Assembly (NCBI GenBank): GCA_026387665.1
Contig: JAPLLG010000013.1
Coordinates: 248,001-312,000 of the forward strand
Reading direction: 5' to 3'
From: Nitrospirota bacterium
Lineage (GTDB): Bacteria; Nitrospirota; Nitrospiria; Nitrospirales; Nitrospiraceae
Length of the DNA stretch: 64,000 bases
The position numbers and the translations under genes are program-made. Numbering within the stretch: the stretch's first letter is position 1; every line of letters starts with the position of its first letter. The notes under the pieces are model-generated. The model searched no databases. It saw only the letters and a program-made list of their open reading frames with translations, and was not told the origin of the DNA. Shown here in pieces: positions 16,138-24,226 of the stretch.

Positions 16138-16539
16138 ATGGAAATTAGGATCTACTACGAAGACACCGACTGCGGCGGGGTGGTGTATTACGCCAACTAC
16201 CTCAAATATTTTGAGCGCGCGCGGACGCAGTATCTTGAAGAGCGGGGGTTGTCGGTAGCCGGGCTTATAAAGGATGGCACGGTGTTCGTGGTGGTGCATG
16301 CGGAAGTCGATTACCGATCTCCCGCCCGCTACGGCGAGACGTTGGTGATCGAGACGGTCGTTTCCGATGTGACGGCAGCTTCGTTCACGTTTTCGCATGT
16401 GATTAGAGAGCGGGAAAGTCAGCGGGTGGTTGTCGAAGGGGCGGCAAGGCTGGCGACAACGGATGGCAATGGCAAGGTAAAGCGCCTCGACAAGGAGATG
16501 GTCGCCGCGCTACAGTCTGGGCCCACAAGGAGTCACTAA
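16138..16539 (+). CDS. ybgC: YbgC-like acyl-CoA thioesterase (hot-dog fold)
   Basis: 133 residues. The N-terminal motif YYEDTDCGGVVYYANYLKYFERAR is the signature of the YbgC/4-hydroxybenzoyl-CoA thioesterase group, with the catalytic Asp in DTDCGGVVYY. YbgC is usually in the tol-pal cluster and hydrolyses acyl-CoA near the cell envelope; no tol genes are in this window. The start ATG 16138 directly follows a repeat arm and has no SD. The stop codon abuts the ATG of the next small gene. Confidence 0.88.
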   Translation: MEIRIYYEDTDCGGVVYYANYLKYFERARTQYLEERGLSVAGLIKDGTVFVVVHAEVDYRSPARYGETLVIETVVSDVTAASFTFSHVIRERESQRVVVEGAARLATTDGNGKVKRLDKEMVAALQSGPTRSH

Positions 16540-16653
16540 ATGGATAAGCTCGGAACTTGGCTCGCCATCACCGGCGTCGCGATCGGCTTCATGGTCCTCG
16601 GCTGGCTGCTGTTTTCAGACAACCCGTCTGACAAGAACAAGAAAAGGCCCTAA
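16540..16653 (+). CDS. 37-residue single-span membrane protein
   Basis: The ATG at 16540 is immediately after the ybgC TAA, with AAGGAG seven bases upstream, inside the ybgC end. The product is one hydrophobic segment (WLAITGVAIGFMVLGWLLF) and a charged tail, DNPSDKNKKRP. The strong SD and exact junction argue for real translation coupled to ybgC. The family is not recognised. Confidence 0.6.
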   Translation: MDKLGTWLAITGVAIGFMVLGWLLFSDNPSDKNKKRP

Positions 16654-16794
16654 TTTATCTGCACGCGGTCCGTCCTGCCTCCACGGAATTGAGCTCACTG
16701 GCTCGTGTTTCCGCTCCTCTCGTCTTATTCCCTGATTTCTTCCTCCAGCAGTGCCCCTGCCGCCGTCGTCTTTAGATTCGTGGCAATCTGTTTG

Positions 16795-17532
16795 TTAGGG
16801 TACGCGTATGGGAGCAAACCAGAGCACTAGAATAATTTTCCATAGGTATGGGAGTAATAGTAGAGCCGCTGTACTTATGAGTGAGAGTGCTAGGATGAAT
16901 ATCAGCCAAAATCGATTGCGGGAGAACCAGGTTCTCGGAGTATGGTGAATGTGCCGGTACTGGCCTCGCTTGATCGGGACCACCACCGACGAACGAGCGA
17001 TGCGCTCGACCGTACTGGACAATGGCAGCGTCGCCGGTCTGGATGAGCCCTCCGTTTCAGCACGTTGCAGCCCCGTGGGTGACGGTAACGGTTCCTTCCC
17101 GAGCCGCAATTGTCGTCGGACGATGTTGCTGAGTTCCGGTTGCCCATCAAGACCGAGCATGAGGAGGTCATCCAGCGTCAGGATCGACACCAGCTTGCCC
17201 GCTTCGTCGACGATCGGCAAACGACGGATGCCATGATGGCTCATGAGCGCGATGGCAATGCCGACTTCCTCGTTTTGAGACACCGTCACAGGCGGGGCCG
17301 ACATGATGTCCCGTACCAGCACGGTCTTGCCATCCAATCCTGCCGCCATGATCCGGGCGACAAGATCACGGTCCGTCAAGATCCCGACCGGTTTCCCCTC
17401 TTCCACCACGATCACATCGCCCACCCCTTGCGTTACCATGAGGGTGGCCACATCGTCGGCCAAAGCGTCCAGCGTGACCGTGTAGACCGTCATCGTCAAC
17501 CCTTGGTCATCAATACTCATGTCTGAATCCAT
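16795..17532 (-). CDS. Membrane protein with two CBS domains
   Basis: 245 residues. Tandem CBS domains occupy about 10-130 (VIVVEEGKPVGILTDRDLVARIM and LPIVDEAGKLVSILTLDDLLML). A polar linker is followed by two hydrophobic segments at the C-terminus (FWLIFILALSLISTAALLLL and IILVLWFA). CBS pairs bind adenine nucleotides; here they are probably tethered to the inner membrane. Starts at 17532, 17520 or 17493 are possible. The last has the best SD, AAGGG, but would trim the start of CBS 1. A 140-base stretch before it on the plus strand holds nothing I can name. Confidence 0.8.
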   Translation of the reverse strand: MDSDMSIDDQGLTMTVYTVTLDALADDVATLMVTQGVGDVIVVEEGKPVGILTDRDLVARIMAAGLDGKTVLVRDIMSAPPVTVSQNEEVGIAIALMSHHGIRRLPIVDEAGKLVSILTLDDLLMLGLDGQPELSNIVRRQLRLGKEPLPSPTGLQRAETEGSSRPATLPLSSTVERIARSSVVVPIKRGQYRHIHHTPRTWFSRNRFWLIFILALSLISTAALLLLPYLWKIILVLWFAPIRVP

Positions 17533-17586
17533 TTTGGAGTGCCTGACAAGAACAAGCGGTTAGGCGTCACGCTACTGCAAAGCCTC

Positions 17587-17790
17587 TAGCAGGCTGCGGA
17601 AAAACTCGGTGTATGCGAACAGCATGGCTAAAATACTCCGAGTGGCACCGTGGCCTGAACAACCACAGGATGCTCAAAAAGGCCGTTCAGCAAGGCCGCA
17701 GCGAGCGAAGAGGCGAGGCGTACGGGTTGGTACGTTGAGCCTCTTCGTGAAGCGAGAACGTCGCTGGCGGACTTTTTCAGCATCCTGCTA
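17587..17790. repeat. Family A composite repeat, copy 1
   Basis: Left module 17587-17667 begins TAGCAGGCTGCGG. Right module, about 17668-17790, is a long inverted repeat from CAGGATGCTCAAAAAGGCC to GGACTTTTTCAGCATCCTG and ends CTA. The same two-module layout recurs at 32.2 kb. The border CTA (17788-17790) is the stop codon TAG of the minus-strand gene to its right. Confidence 0.88.
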
Positions 17791-18093
17791 AGGGAGGCGC
17801 ACCCAATTGTAGGTGACGATCTTTCCCGGAGGAAGGTCGAAGGATCGCGTGCCGGACAGCGTGAATGAACTGCCAACGGGTACGGTTCGAGGGGCGTCAA
17901 GCACTGCCGTTGGTCGCTGATCGTCGATCACGATGACCTCCGCAACGTTGGGCACAGACTGGTTGCCGGCGTCGTCGACGACGATGAGCTGAAATCTGTG
18001 GCGCCCAGGAGGTAAGGGGGCGGTTGGGGTGACCGTGACTTCAACTGTAGGGGCTTGGGTGCTAATAGGCTGGCCGGGAATGAATGTAGCCAT
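17788..18093 (-). CDS. Hypothetical beta-sandwich (PKD/Ig-like) protein, cut at a repeat border
   Basis: 101 residues from ATG 18093 with SD AAGGAG. No signal peptide. There is an Ig/PKD-like pattern: PPGRHRFQLIVVDDAGNQS then PTAVLDAPRTVPVGSSFTLSGTRSFD..PPGKIVTYNW. The second unit has only the first half of a PKD-type fold and ends where repeat copy 1 begins; the TAG stop is the repeat edge. So the protein may be truncated by the repeat, or may always have been short. The partner or function is not known. Confidence 0.65.
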   Translation of the reverse strand: MATFIPGQPISTQAPTVEVTVTPTAPLPPGRHRFQLIVVDDAGNQSVPNVAEVIVIDDQRPTAVLDAPRTVPVGSSFTLSGTRSFDLPPGKIVTYNWVRLP

Positions 18094-18220
18094 AAGGCGC
18101 TCCTTTGCTAGTGGGTCGCGAATACGATGTTACGAGTCGTAAGACGCGGGATAATATTCTTGCGGTATCCTGCCAGGATTGGCCATCGAAGTCCAAGGTG
18201 TTTTGGTGCTGGTGAGACGA

Positions 18221-18865
18221 TTAAGAATGGGGCTTCGCGAAGCCATCCATCCGGAGTCTCTCCGCGACATTCTGCCCATCCACAAAGACCTCGGCCACGA
18301 GGCGATTGTAGACATCTCGGCCTTGCGGGACGATGTGAACCAGCCCGTTGCGCAGCAACTCTTGCAGTCGCAGCTTGGCGGCCGGTCCGCCCGGCTCGCT
18401 CATTTCGGGTGTGTCGATGCCCTTGAGCCTGATTCGCTCGGCCCCATAGTGAAAGGTGTCGCCATCAACCACGTAGATTTGTCGCCCGTCGACCGTGCGC
18501 TCTGTTCCGCCGAGTCGCGCGAAGGTTTGCCGCCGGAGCAGCGATTGGAAGCTTCGGCTGTTGGATCGGCGCAATCCGTTGCGCCTCTTGTGAGGGTGGA
18601 GTCCTTTTTCGCGGTGAGGCCGGTGGGGACGGATGGCGCTTCCTTCTTGCGGGGCTGGCTTCCAGCAGAGACCGCAGGAGGAGCGGGCAGGAAGGGCATC
18701 GGGCGATAACGGAGCAGTGGGTAGGGAGGAGGGCTGTGCTGTGGTTGACTGAGTCAGCCCTTCAGAAGGCAGCGCCAATACGCACGACAGGGTCCAGAGG
18801 GTGACGAGCAGATATCTTTTCGAGATTCCGCCAAGGATGCTGGATATTTGTCGTAAGCATTCCAT
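18221..18865 (-). CDS. Secreted thermonuclease-like (SNase) protein
   Basis: 214 residues. A signal peptide (LLVTLWTLSCVLALPSEG) is followed by a Pro/Ser/Arg-rich linker to about residue 115, then an SNase fold. Catalytic residues of the family are present: Arg in RIRLKGIDTPE with the Asp and Glu of DTPE, and Arg in DVYNRLVAEV. The domain ends early with RLRMDGFAKPHS, shorter than many SNases. It probably cleaves DNA or RNA in the periplasm or outside. A broken relative lies at 51.8-52.2 kb. Confidence 0.83.
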   Translation of the reverse strand: MECLRQISSILGGISKRYLLVTLWTLSCVLALPSEGLTQSTTAQPSSLPTAPLSPDALPARSSCGLCWKPAPQEGSAIRPHRPHREKGLHPHKRRNGLRRSNSRSFQSLLRRQTFARLGGTERTVDGRQIYVVDGDTFHYGAERIRLKGIDTPEMSEPGGPAAKLRLQELLRNGLVHIVPQGRDVYNRLVAEVFVDGQNVAERLRMDGFAKPHS

Positions 18866-18940
18866 ACAATGGACCGAGCAGCAGGGTTCGTGCCAGATTT
18901 ATTGACAATGAAGAAATTCGCATGCTGTTATAGACAACAA

Positions 18941-19029
18941 GAGCATATGGCCTATGGCGTATAGCGGGAGCGATGTGGTCAGGAAGAGGTTTCGGATCTC
19001 TTGCTATTAGCCATAAGCTATTTGCTCTT
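18941..19029. repeat. Palindromic repeat family B, copy near 19 kb
   Basis: Left arm AGAGCATATGGCCTATGGCG, right arm CTATTAGCCATAAGCTATTT then GCTCTT, inverted about a 30-base spacer. Related to 15.6, 16.1 and 19.5 kb. Confidence 0.6.
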
Positions 19030-19057
19030 CAATGGTTTACGATTTACGGAGGCTTCT

Positions 19058-19288
19058 ATGGATATGATGGGACGTGTGGGGCTGATCGAGGTGCCGATTT
19101 TGATCGCGCCGGATCAAAAGGTCTGGATGGATCGGATGATTAAGGAAGGCAAGATTGCCATTCCTCCGGGCGGGACGCTGGAAAAGGGTTCGCTCTATTC
19201 GATGTTCGTCCGCATGCTTTTGCATAACGCGATGGAAGAGCAGAAGCGGCAGGAAGTGCTGGATATGGAGGACGAGGACGACGAATAG
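19058..19288 (+). CDS. Hypothetical protein (76 aa)
   Basis: 76 residues starting MDMMGRVGLIEVPILIAPD at ATG 19058, chosen for the SD GGAGG five bases upstream; an ATG at 19001 would lie in repeat sequence. No signal peptide or membrane segment. The tail is strongly acidic (LDMEDEDDE). The stop TAG is the border of repeat copy 2. I do not recognise the family. Confidence 0.6.
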   Translation: MDMMGRVGLIEVPILIAPDQKVWMDRMIKEGKIAIPPGGTLEKGSLYSMFVRMLLHNAMEEQKRQEVLDMEDEDDE

Positions 19289-19414
19289 GGAAGCTGTTGA
19301 AAACGCCCGCCAGCTTCGTTCTCGCCTTGAAAGCATCCTCAACGTAGCCAGGGGCTACGCCTCCGGTGCGTTCATCGGCTGCGGCCTTGCTGGACGGTCG
19401 TTTTGAACAACTTC
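19286..19414. repeat. Family A inverted repeat, copy 2
   Basis: Arms GGAAGCTGTTGAAAACG and CGTTTTGAACAACTTCC bracket the shared core (CCAGCTTCGTTCTCGCC ... GCGGCCTTGCTGG). The gene to its left stops at TAG 19286-19288, on the repeat edge. Confidence 0.85.
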
Positions 19415-19513
19415 CTGGGTTGCGCCTCGCAGGGAACCCATTTCGAGCATCCTGCGGGGCTCAGCATCTGTATCGAGACCGATCCGCCGAGTATCTTCCT
19501 CGACATAGCAGGA

Positions 19514-19612
19514 CAGAGCGTATAGCGCATGGCTTATAGCAGGAGTTGAGGAGAGAGTGAGCCTGCAAGTCATCTGGCTATATGCCATATGCTATTAGCC
19601 ATTAGCTCTTTG
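19514..19612. repeat. Palindromic repeat family B, copy near 19.5 kb
   Basis: Left arm AGAGCGTATAGCGCATGGCT, right arm GGCTATATGCCATATGCTAT continuing TAGCCATTAGCTCTT, about 30 bases apart. It sits in the 3' flank of hemL. Confidence 0.6.
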
Positions 19613-19626
19613 GCGCCGGCTCTATG

Positions 19627-20910
19627 TTAGAGGCTCTTGAATGCGGTGTGCGCGGCTTTGATCGTTTTTTCGATGTCGCTGGTTGAGTGAGCGGTCGAGA
19701 GGAAGGCTGCTTCGAATTGTGAGGGGGCCAGGTAGATTCCCTGTTCCAGCATCTTGTGGAAGAACTGCCCGTAGCGCTTCGTGTCGGAGAGTTTCGCGGT
19801 ATTCCAATCCACCACTGCGCCTGAGGTAAAGAAGGCGCCCAGCATCGAGCCGACTCTGGTTTGCGTGAGCGGGATGCCGGCTTTCTTGGCCGCTTCCCCG
19901 ATCCCTTCGGCCAGGGCTGCCGACTTTTCTTCCAGCTTCTTGTAGACCCCGCGGACCTTGAGCTGCTTGAGGGTTTCAATGCCGGCGGAGACGGCCAGCG
20001 GATTGCCCGACAGAGTTCCCGCCTGGTAGACCGGCCCGGAAGGCGCGATCAGGTCCATGATCTCTTTCCGTCCTCCGTAGGCGCCGACCGGCAAACCTCC
20101 GCCGATGATTTTCCCCAGCACTGTCAGGTCCGGCGTAATGCCGTAGAGCGTTTGCGCGCCGCCGTAGGTGACGCGGAAGCCGGAGATCACTTCGTCGAAA
20201 ATGAGGAGGATGCCGTTTTCCGCCGTGAGCCTCCGGAGTGTCCGGAGAAAGTCCTGAGCCGGCGGCACGACGCCCATGTTTCCTGCGATCGGCTCGATAA
20301 TGATGCAGGCCAACGTGTTTCGCTGTTCTTTGATGATCTGCTGGACCGCCCGGATGTCGTTGTAGGGGACGGTCAAGGTGTGCTTCGCAAAGTCGGCCGG
20401 GACTCCCAGCGAATCGGGGATTCCCAAAGTGGCCAGGCCGGAGCCGGCTTTCGCCAGCAAGTAATCGCTGTGACCGTGGTAGCACCCGTCGAATTTGAGG
20501 ATGTTGTCGCGCTTCGTAAAACCGCGGGCCACGCGAATCGCGCTCATGACCGCTTCGGTGCCGGAACTGACCAGCCGGACCTTTTCCATCGAGGGGAAGG
20601 CCTGGTTGATCATGCGGGCGAGCGTGACTTCCAGTTCGGTCGGCGCGCCGTAACTCGTGCCGTTCGCTGCGGCCTTCTTGATGGCGCGGATGATGGCCGG
20701 GGCTGCATGGCCCAAAATCATCGGGCCCCATGACAGGATATAGTCGATGTAGCTGTTTCCGTCGACGTCGTAGAGGCGGGCGCCTTTGGCTCGTTTGATA
20801 AACCGGGGCTGGCCTCCGACGGACCGGAAGGCGCGGACCGGACTATTTACGCCACCAGGGATCAGCTGCTGCGCGTCGGCGAATAATTTAGCGGAACGAG
20901 TCGTTTTCAT
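19627..20910 (-). CDS. hemL: Glutamate-1-semialdehyde 2,1-aminomutase
   Basis: 427 residues from ATG 20910 (MKTTRSAKLF); an ATG at 20931 would add seven residues, and neither has an SD. PLP-dependent aminomutase features: LIPGGVNSPVRAF near the start, SGTEAVMSAIRVAR, GCYHGHSDYLL, IFDEVISGFRV and the PLP lysine in VLGKIIGGGLPVGAYGG. It makes 5-aminolevulinate from glutamate-1-semialdehyde in the C5 route to heme. It is flanked by repeats of families A and B. No other heme gene is adjacent. Confidence 0.95.
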   Translation of the reverse strand: MKTTRSAKLFADAQQLIPGGVNSPVRAFRSVGGQPRFIKRAKGARLYDVDGNSYIDYILSWGPMILGHAAPAIIRAIKKAAANGTSYGAPTELEVTLARMINQAFPSMEKVRLVSSGTEAVMSAIRVARGFTKRDNILKFDGCYHGHSDYLLAKAGSGLATLGIPDSLGVPADFAKHTLTVPYNDIRAVQQIIKEQRNTLACIIIEPIAGNMGVVPPAQDFLRTLRRLTAENGILLIFDEVISGFRVTYGGAQTLYGITPDLTVLGKIIGGGLPVGAYGGRKEIMDLIAPSGPVYQAGTLSGNPLAVSAGIETLKQLKVRGVYKKLEEKSAALAEGIGEAAKKAGIPLTQTRVGSMLGAFFTSGAVVDWNTAKLSDTKRYGQFFHKMLEQGIYLAPSQFEAAFLSTAHSTSDIEKTIKAAHTAFKSL

Positions 20911-20962
20911 AATGGGGGCGCACAGTACCATGCAGAGGGTTGTCGGTCAAGAAACCATAGCG

Positions 20963-21090
20963 GCAGGCTGCTCAAAAAATCCACCACTGTCGTTCTCGCC
21001 TCGAACGCATCCTCAACGTAGCCAGGGGCTACGCCTCCGGTGTATTCATCGGCTGCGGCCTTGCTGGTGGATTTTTTGAGCATCTTGCTA
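20963..21090. repeat. Family A inverted repeat, copy 3
   Basis: Arms GCAGGCTGCTCAAAAAATCC and GGATTTTTTGAGCATCTTGC with the shared core. The right border CTA at 21088-21090 is the TAG stop of the barstar gene. Confidence 0.87.
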
Positions 21091-21618
21091 AGCTCGCCTT
21101 GAGGAGGCTTTACGTGGTGCGCTAGGCTCTGTGCTGATCTCGCTCAGCTCCCAGCGGGCGCGTTTGGATTTTTCCCGCTCCGATATGGCGAACAGTACGT
21201 GGAAGGGTGTCGCACGTCGCGCACCCATGCCCGCCTGCCCGCTTCCCCAGGCCTCTCCCGCGTCGCTCAAGACCTCCAGAAAGGTTTCATACTCGTCTTC
21301 GTCGTCCGGCAACACCTGCGCTGCATCGGTGAGGAGCAAGATGTAGCCCTTGGCCGGTAGCCACTCCAGGTCGGCCAGGCATTCTTCCAGGGCATCCCAG
21401 TTGTGGCCGAAGTAGTCAGGGAAATCCAAGGCGCGGGCAAATTCGGTCAAGAGGCCGGCGGTGGTTTGACACTTGGCTCCCTTGATAATTTTCAACTTAT
21501 AACCGTCCGGCACATGTATGAGCGACTCAGCCCGCTGTCCGGCCTTCACGATCAGCAGCGAAGACCAAGGCGCTTTAGTTGACTGTAGATAAGCAGGCAA
21601 GGTGAGTTTGGGGGTCAT
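21088..21618 (-). CDS. Barstar-family RNase inhibitor
   Basis: 176 residues. The barstar signature FPDYFGHNWDALEECLADLEWLP is followed by a hydrophobic strand GYILLLTDA and an acidic loop DDEDEYETF. Barstar binds and blocks barnase-type RNases in the cytosol. The gene begins with an ATGA overlap with the stop of the secreted RNase gene, so enzyme and inhibitor are made together. The C-terminal tail (RWELSEISTEPSAPRKASSRRA, in pieces) is basic and ends at the TAG of repeat copy 3; the tail may be partly repeat-derived. Confidence 0.88.
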   Translation of the reverse strand: MTPKLTLPAYLQSTKAPWSSLLIVKAGQRAESLIHVPDGYKLKIIKGAKCQTTAGLLTEFARALDFPDYFGHNWDALEECLADLEWLPAKGYILLLTDAAQVLPDDEDEYETFLEVLSDAGEAWGSGQAGMGARRATPFHVLFAISEREKSKRARWELSEISTEPSAPRKASSRRA

Positions 21619-21986
21619 GGTGTTGTATCCAACGGAGTGAATGTTCGATAGTGATCGCCGCTGTAGTAGGCCCTGCCCGTATCTTGTTCGACGACGATCC
21701 GTTCCGCATCCCGCGAGCGGCCTCGTATTTTCGGATTCACATCGTACTCGTGATAGTGGCCCGGTGGAAGGCGATGCTCGCGATTGTGAAACTCACGCCC
21801 TCCAATATAGCCTGGCAGGGGGTCGCCATGCCTGGCCTGGAGTTGCGCCAGGAGGTCCTGCGCCTTCTGAGGCGCGGTTGTCGTGGGAGCTGCCGACTCC
21901 GCTGCCTCCGCCCGTTCGATGAGCCAGGTGGGCGAGGCCAGCAGGCTCCAGAGGATCAGGAGGCTGACGATCCACCGTCGATTCAT
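21615..21986 (-). CDS. Secreted guanyl-specific ribonuclease (barnase/RNase Sa family)
   Basis: 123 residues from ATG 21986 with SD AAAGGA. A signal peptide (IVSLLILWSLLASPTW) is followed by a compact RNase fold: LPGYIGGREFHNRE, YHEYDVNPKIRG, AERIVVEQDTGRAYYSGDHYRTF. Glu80, Arg96 and His112 match the catalytic Glu, Arg and His of RNase Sa in order and spacing. It is likely exported and cleaves RNA outside the cytoplasm; the cognate barstar overlaps its stop. It lies at the end of a longer spurious antisense frame across pyk. Confidence 0.88.
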   Translation of the reverse strand: MNRRWIVSLLILWSLLASPTWLIERAEAAESAAPTTTAPQKAQDLLAQLQARHGDPLPGYIGGREFHNREHRLPPGHYHEYDVNPKIRGRSRDAERIVVEQDTGRAYYSGDHYRTFTPLDTTP

Positions 21987-22092
21987 GGTGCGATCCTTTA
22001 CCGGGCAACATCCGAGTCGAATTAGAGTGAACGACCGTAGCACGGGGTTTTGAAGTGGGTCAACGTGCGACGAGCAGACAGGCAGAGAGGCT

Positions 22093-22121
22093 TTGCGGCG
22101 CCGGAACCCGTTTGCTAGAAT
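22093..22121 (+). promoter_or_regulatory. Sigma-70-type promoter of pyk
   Basis: TTGCGG, 17 bases, TAGAAT. The same two hexamers precede tRNA-His. Transcription would start near 22128, about 85 bases before the pyk start. Confidence 0.5.
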
Positions 22122-22211
22122 GAGGCACGCGATCGTTATCAGGCGCACGAACCGTGAGTTCCATGAGAGCATGTGCAGTCCGCAGCCTGTCCATTGGTGA
22201 TCTCTTCTTCC

Positions 22212-23672
22212 ATGCGAAAAGCAAAAATTGTATGCACGATTGGTCCGGCCAGCGCCGAGCCCTCCATCCTCGAACAGCTGATTACGAGCGGGATGAATGT
22301 GGCCCGGCTCAACTTCTCCCATGGCACGCACGAGTCGCACCGAACGGCGATTGCATCGATCCGCGCTGTTGCGGAGCGCCTGCAGCTGCCGGTTGCGATC
22401 TTGCAGGATTTGCAGGGGCCTCGAATCAGGGTGGGCGCGCTCGACGGAGATGGAGTCGACGTGCTGGCAGCACAGAGGATCAGGCTCGTCGGAGGCATGT
22501 TGCGGTCGGGCGGCCAGATCGGCAGCCAGATCGTGGCTCCTTCGAATCTCACGGAGATCCTGGTCGTCTATCCGCAGCTGGCGCGCGACGTGCGGACTGG
22601 GGCCAGAATCTTGATCGACGACGGACTGATCGAATTGCTCGTGACATCGGTGACTGGCGGGGCAGTCGAGTGTCAGGTCAAGACCGGCGGGCGGATCAGG
22701 TCCCACAAGGGAATCAACTTGCCAGGCACCACGATCAGCGCGCCCACGCTGACGGAGAAGGACCGGAAGGATATTCGTTTTGGCGTCGCGGAAGGCGTGG
22801 ACTATATGGCCCTCTCGTTCGTGCGGGGGTCGGAAGATGTGCAGGCGGCGCGGCGTCTGGTGGCGGAGTGCGGCGGCGACCAGCCGATTATCGCCAAGAT
22901 CGAGCGAGCTGAAGCCATTGCGTCGCTCGATTCCTTGTTGGAGGAAGCGGACGGGGTCATGATTGCGCGGGGCGATCTGGGCGTGGAGATGGGGCCGGAA
23001 GTCGTGCCGATCCTCCAGAAGCGGATTATTATAAAGGCGAATCAGCATCGCCGGTTGGTCATTACGGCGACGCAAATGCTCGAGTCGATGACGCAGCATC
23101 CCAGCCCGACCAGGGCGGAAGCTTCCGATGTGGCCAACGCAATTTTCGATGGCACCGATGCGGTCATGCTCTCGGCGGAAACAGCCCGCGGGCAATATCC
23201 GGTCGAATCGGTGCAGGTGATGGACCGGATTGTGCGTGTGGCGGAAGGCGAGACCCTGTTTCTGAACCTCGGCCCGGGCAAACGGCCGTCCGGCCATGAG
23301 CATCGCGCGATTCCTGAGGCGATGTGCGAAGCAGCCGCATCGGCGGCAGCCGCGACAGAGGCGGCTGTGATCGCCACGTTCAGCGAGTCCGGCACAACGG
23401 CCCGGCTGCTCTCGAAACAACGGCCTGCCGCCCCCATTGTAGCCTTCACGCCGCACGAGCCCGTGCGTCGGCGGATGGCGCTCTACTGGGGCGTGCTGCC
23501 CAGGCTGATGGCCAGAGTCCAGGATCCAGACGATCGCGTCCGCGCGGTCGAGCAACGATTACTGGAGGAAACGTTGGCAAAAACGGGTGATTGCGTCGTT
23601 CTGTTATCCGGGACTGTGACGGGACAATTGGGAGGCACGAATGCCATGAAGCTCCATAGGATTGTGTCATGA
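22212..23672 (+). CDS. pyk: Pyruvate kinase
   Basis: 486 residues from ATG 22212 (MRKAKIVCTIGPAS). Motifs: NVARLNFSHGTHESH, ILQDLQGPRIRVG, the catalytic block IIAKIERAEAIASLD, VMIARGDLGVEMG and TAETARGQYPVE-type SAETARGQYPVESVQ. It converts phosphoenolpyruvate and ADP to pyruvate and ATP. The substrate loop reads PRIRVG where many have PKIRTG. It heads a run of ATGA-overlapping genes: pyk, a secreted 185-aa protein, HAD phosphatase and two M16 proteases. Confidence 0.95.
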   Translation: MRKAKIVCTIGPASAEPSILEQLITSGMNVARLNFSHGTHESHRTAIASIRAVAERLQLPVAILQDLQGPRIRVGALDGDGVDVLAAQRIRLVGGMLRSGGQIGSQIVAPSNLTEILVVYPQLARDVRTGARILIDDGLIELLVTSVTGGAVECQVKTGGRIRSHKGINLPGTTISAPTLTEKDRKDIRFGVAEGVDYMALSFVRGSEDVQAARRLVAECGGDQPIIAKIERAEAIASLDSLLEEADGVMIARGDLGVEMGPEVVPILQKRIIIKANQHRRLVITATQMLESMTQHPSPTRAEASDVANAIFDGTDAVMLSAETARGQYPVESVQVMDRIVRVAEGETLFLNLGPGKRPSGHEHRAIPEAMCEAAASAAAATEAAVIATFSESGTTARLLSKQRPAAPIVAFTPHEPVRRRMALYWGVLPRLMARVQDPDDRVRAVEQRLLEETLAKTGDCVVLLSGTVTGQLGGTNAMKLHRIVS

Positions 23673-24226
23673 GCCGCCGCATGTTCGGTCGGTTGGCCGC
23701 GTTCCTGGCTCTGATCGGCTGGCTCTCCGCCGCGAGTATCGTCTCGGCGCAGAGCGGTTCCATCGACCATTCTCCAGCCGAGGTGGTGAAACGGTATCTG
23801 ACGCTCGACTACAAGGGAGCCCGGCTCGATGCCATGTCGGTCGATACGGTTGCGACCTACAGGAATTGGCATGACGAGCCGACGTGGGGGCAGGTCGTCG
23901 TGATTCGGAGCTTTACGGTGGCGGAGCATTACCGTCAATGGGAGGTGATCGATCGATTCGAACTGATCATCCCGGTCACCTTTCAGATTCTCGGTTCGGT
24001 GAATCTGGAAACCGCCAGCTTCACCCAGGAGGTGCGGATGGAAGAGGTGCGGGTTCGCGTGAAAGCCGTCAACAATCGATGGAGAATTATTGAGCCGATG
24101 CTGCCGCCTCACGTGGGGCAGAAGCGGATGGTGAATGTCGTGCGTGAAGCGTGGATGAAGGAAACCGACCAGGCGAAGCGAGACCTGCTCGATTCGTTGC
24201 GGGATGAGTTACGAAAGGCCAAATGA
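23669..24226 (+). CDS. Exported hypothetical protein (185 aa)
   Basis: 185 residues with an N-terminal signal peptide (LAAFLALIGWLSAASIVSA) and a mature part starting HSPAEVVKRYLTLDYKGARLDAMS. This resembles small NTF2-like or DUF-type domains that begin with a xxVVxxYLxxDxxG helix. The C-terminus is charged (DLLDSLRDELRKAK). It starts in an ATGA overlap with pyk and overlaps the next gene by four bases. Role unknown; it is probably periplasmic. Confidence 0.75.
   Translation: MSRRMFGRLAAFLALIGWLSAASIVSAQSGSIDHSPAEVVKRYLTLDYKGARLDAMSVDTVATYRNWHDEPTWGQVVVIRSFTVAEHYRQWEVIDRFELIIPVTFQILGSVNLETASFTQEVRMEEVRVRVKAVNNRWRIIEPMLPPHVGQKRMVNVVREAWMKETDQAKRDLLDSLRDELRKAK

Noticed and set aside
13000-19000. 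CRISPR array near the CARF gene
   Set aside because: I looked for regularly spaced direct repeats and found none; the repeats present are inverted and irregular.
21987-23555. The upstream part of a 646-codon minus-strand frame ending at 21615
   Set aside because: It is antisense to pyruvate kinase with no domain of its own. Only its last 123 codons, from ATG 21986, are the real RNase gene.
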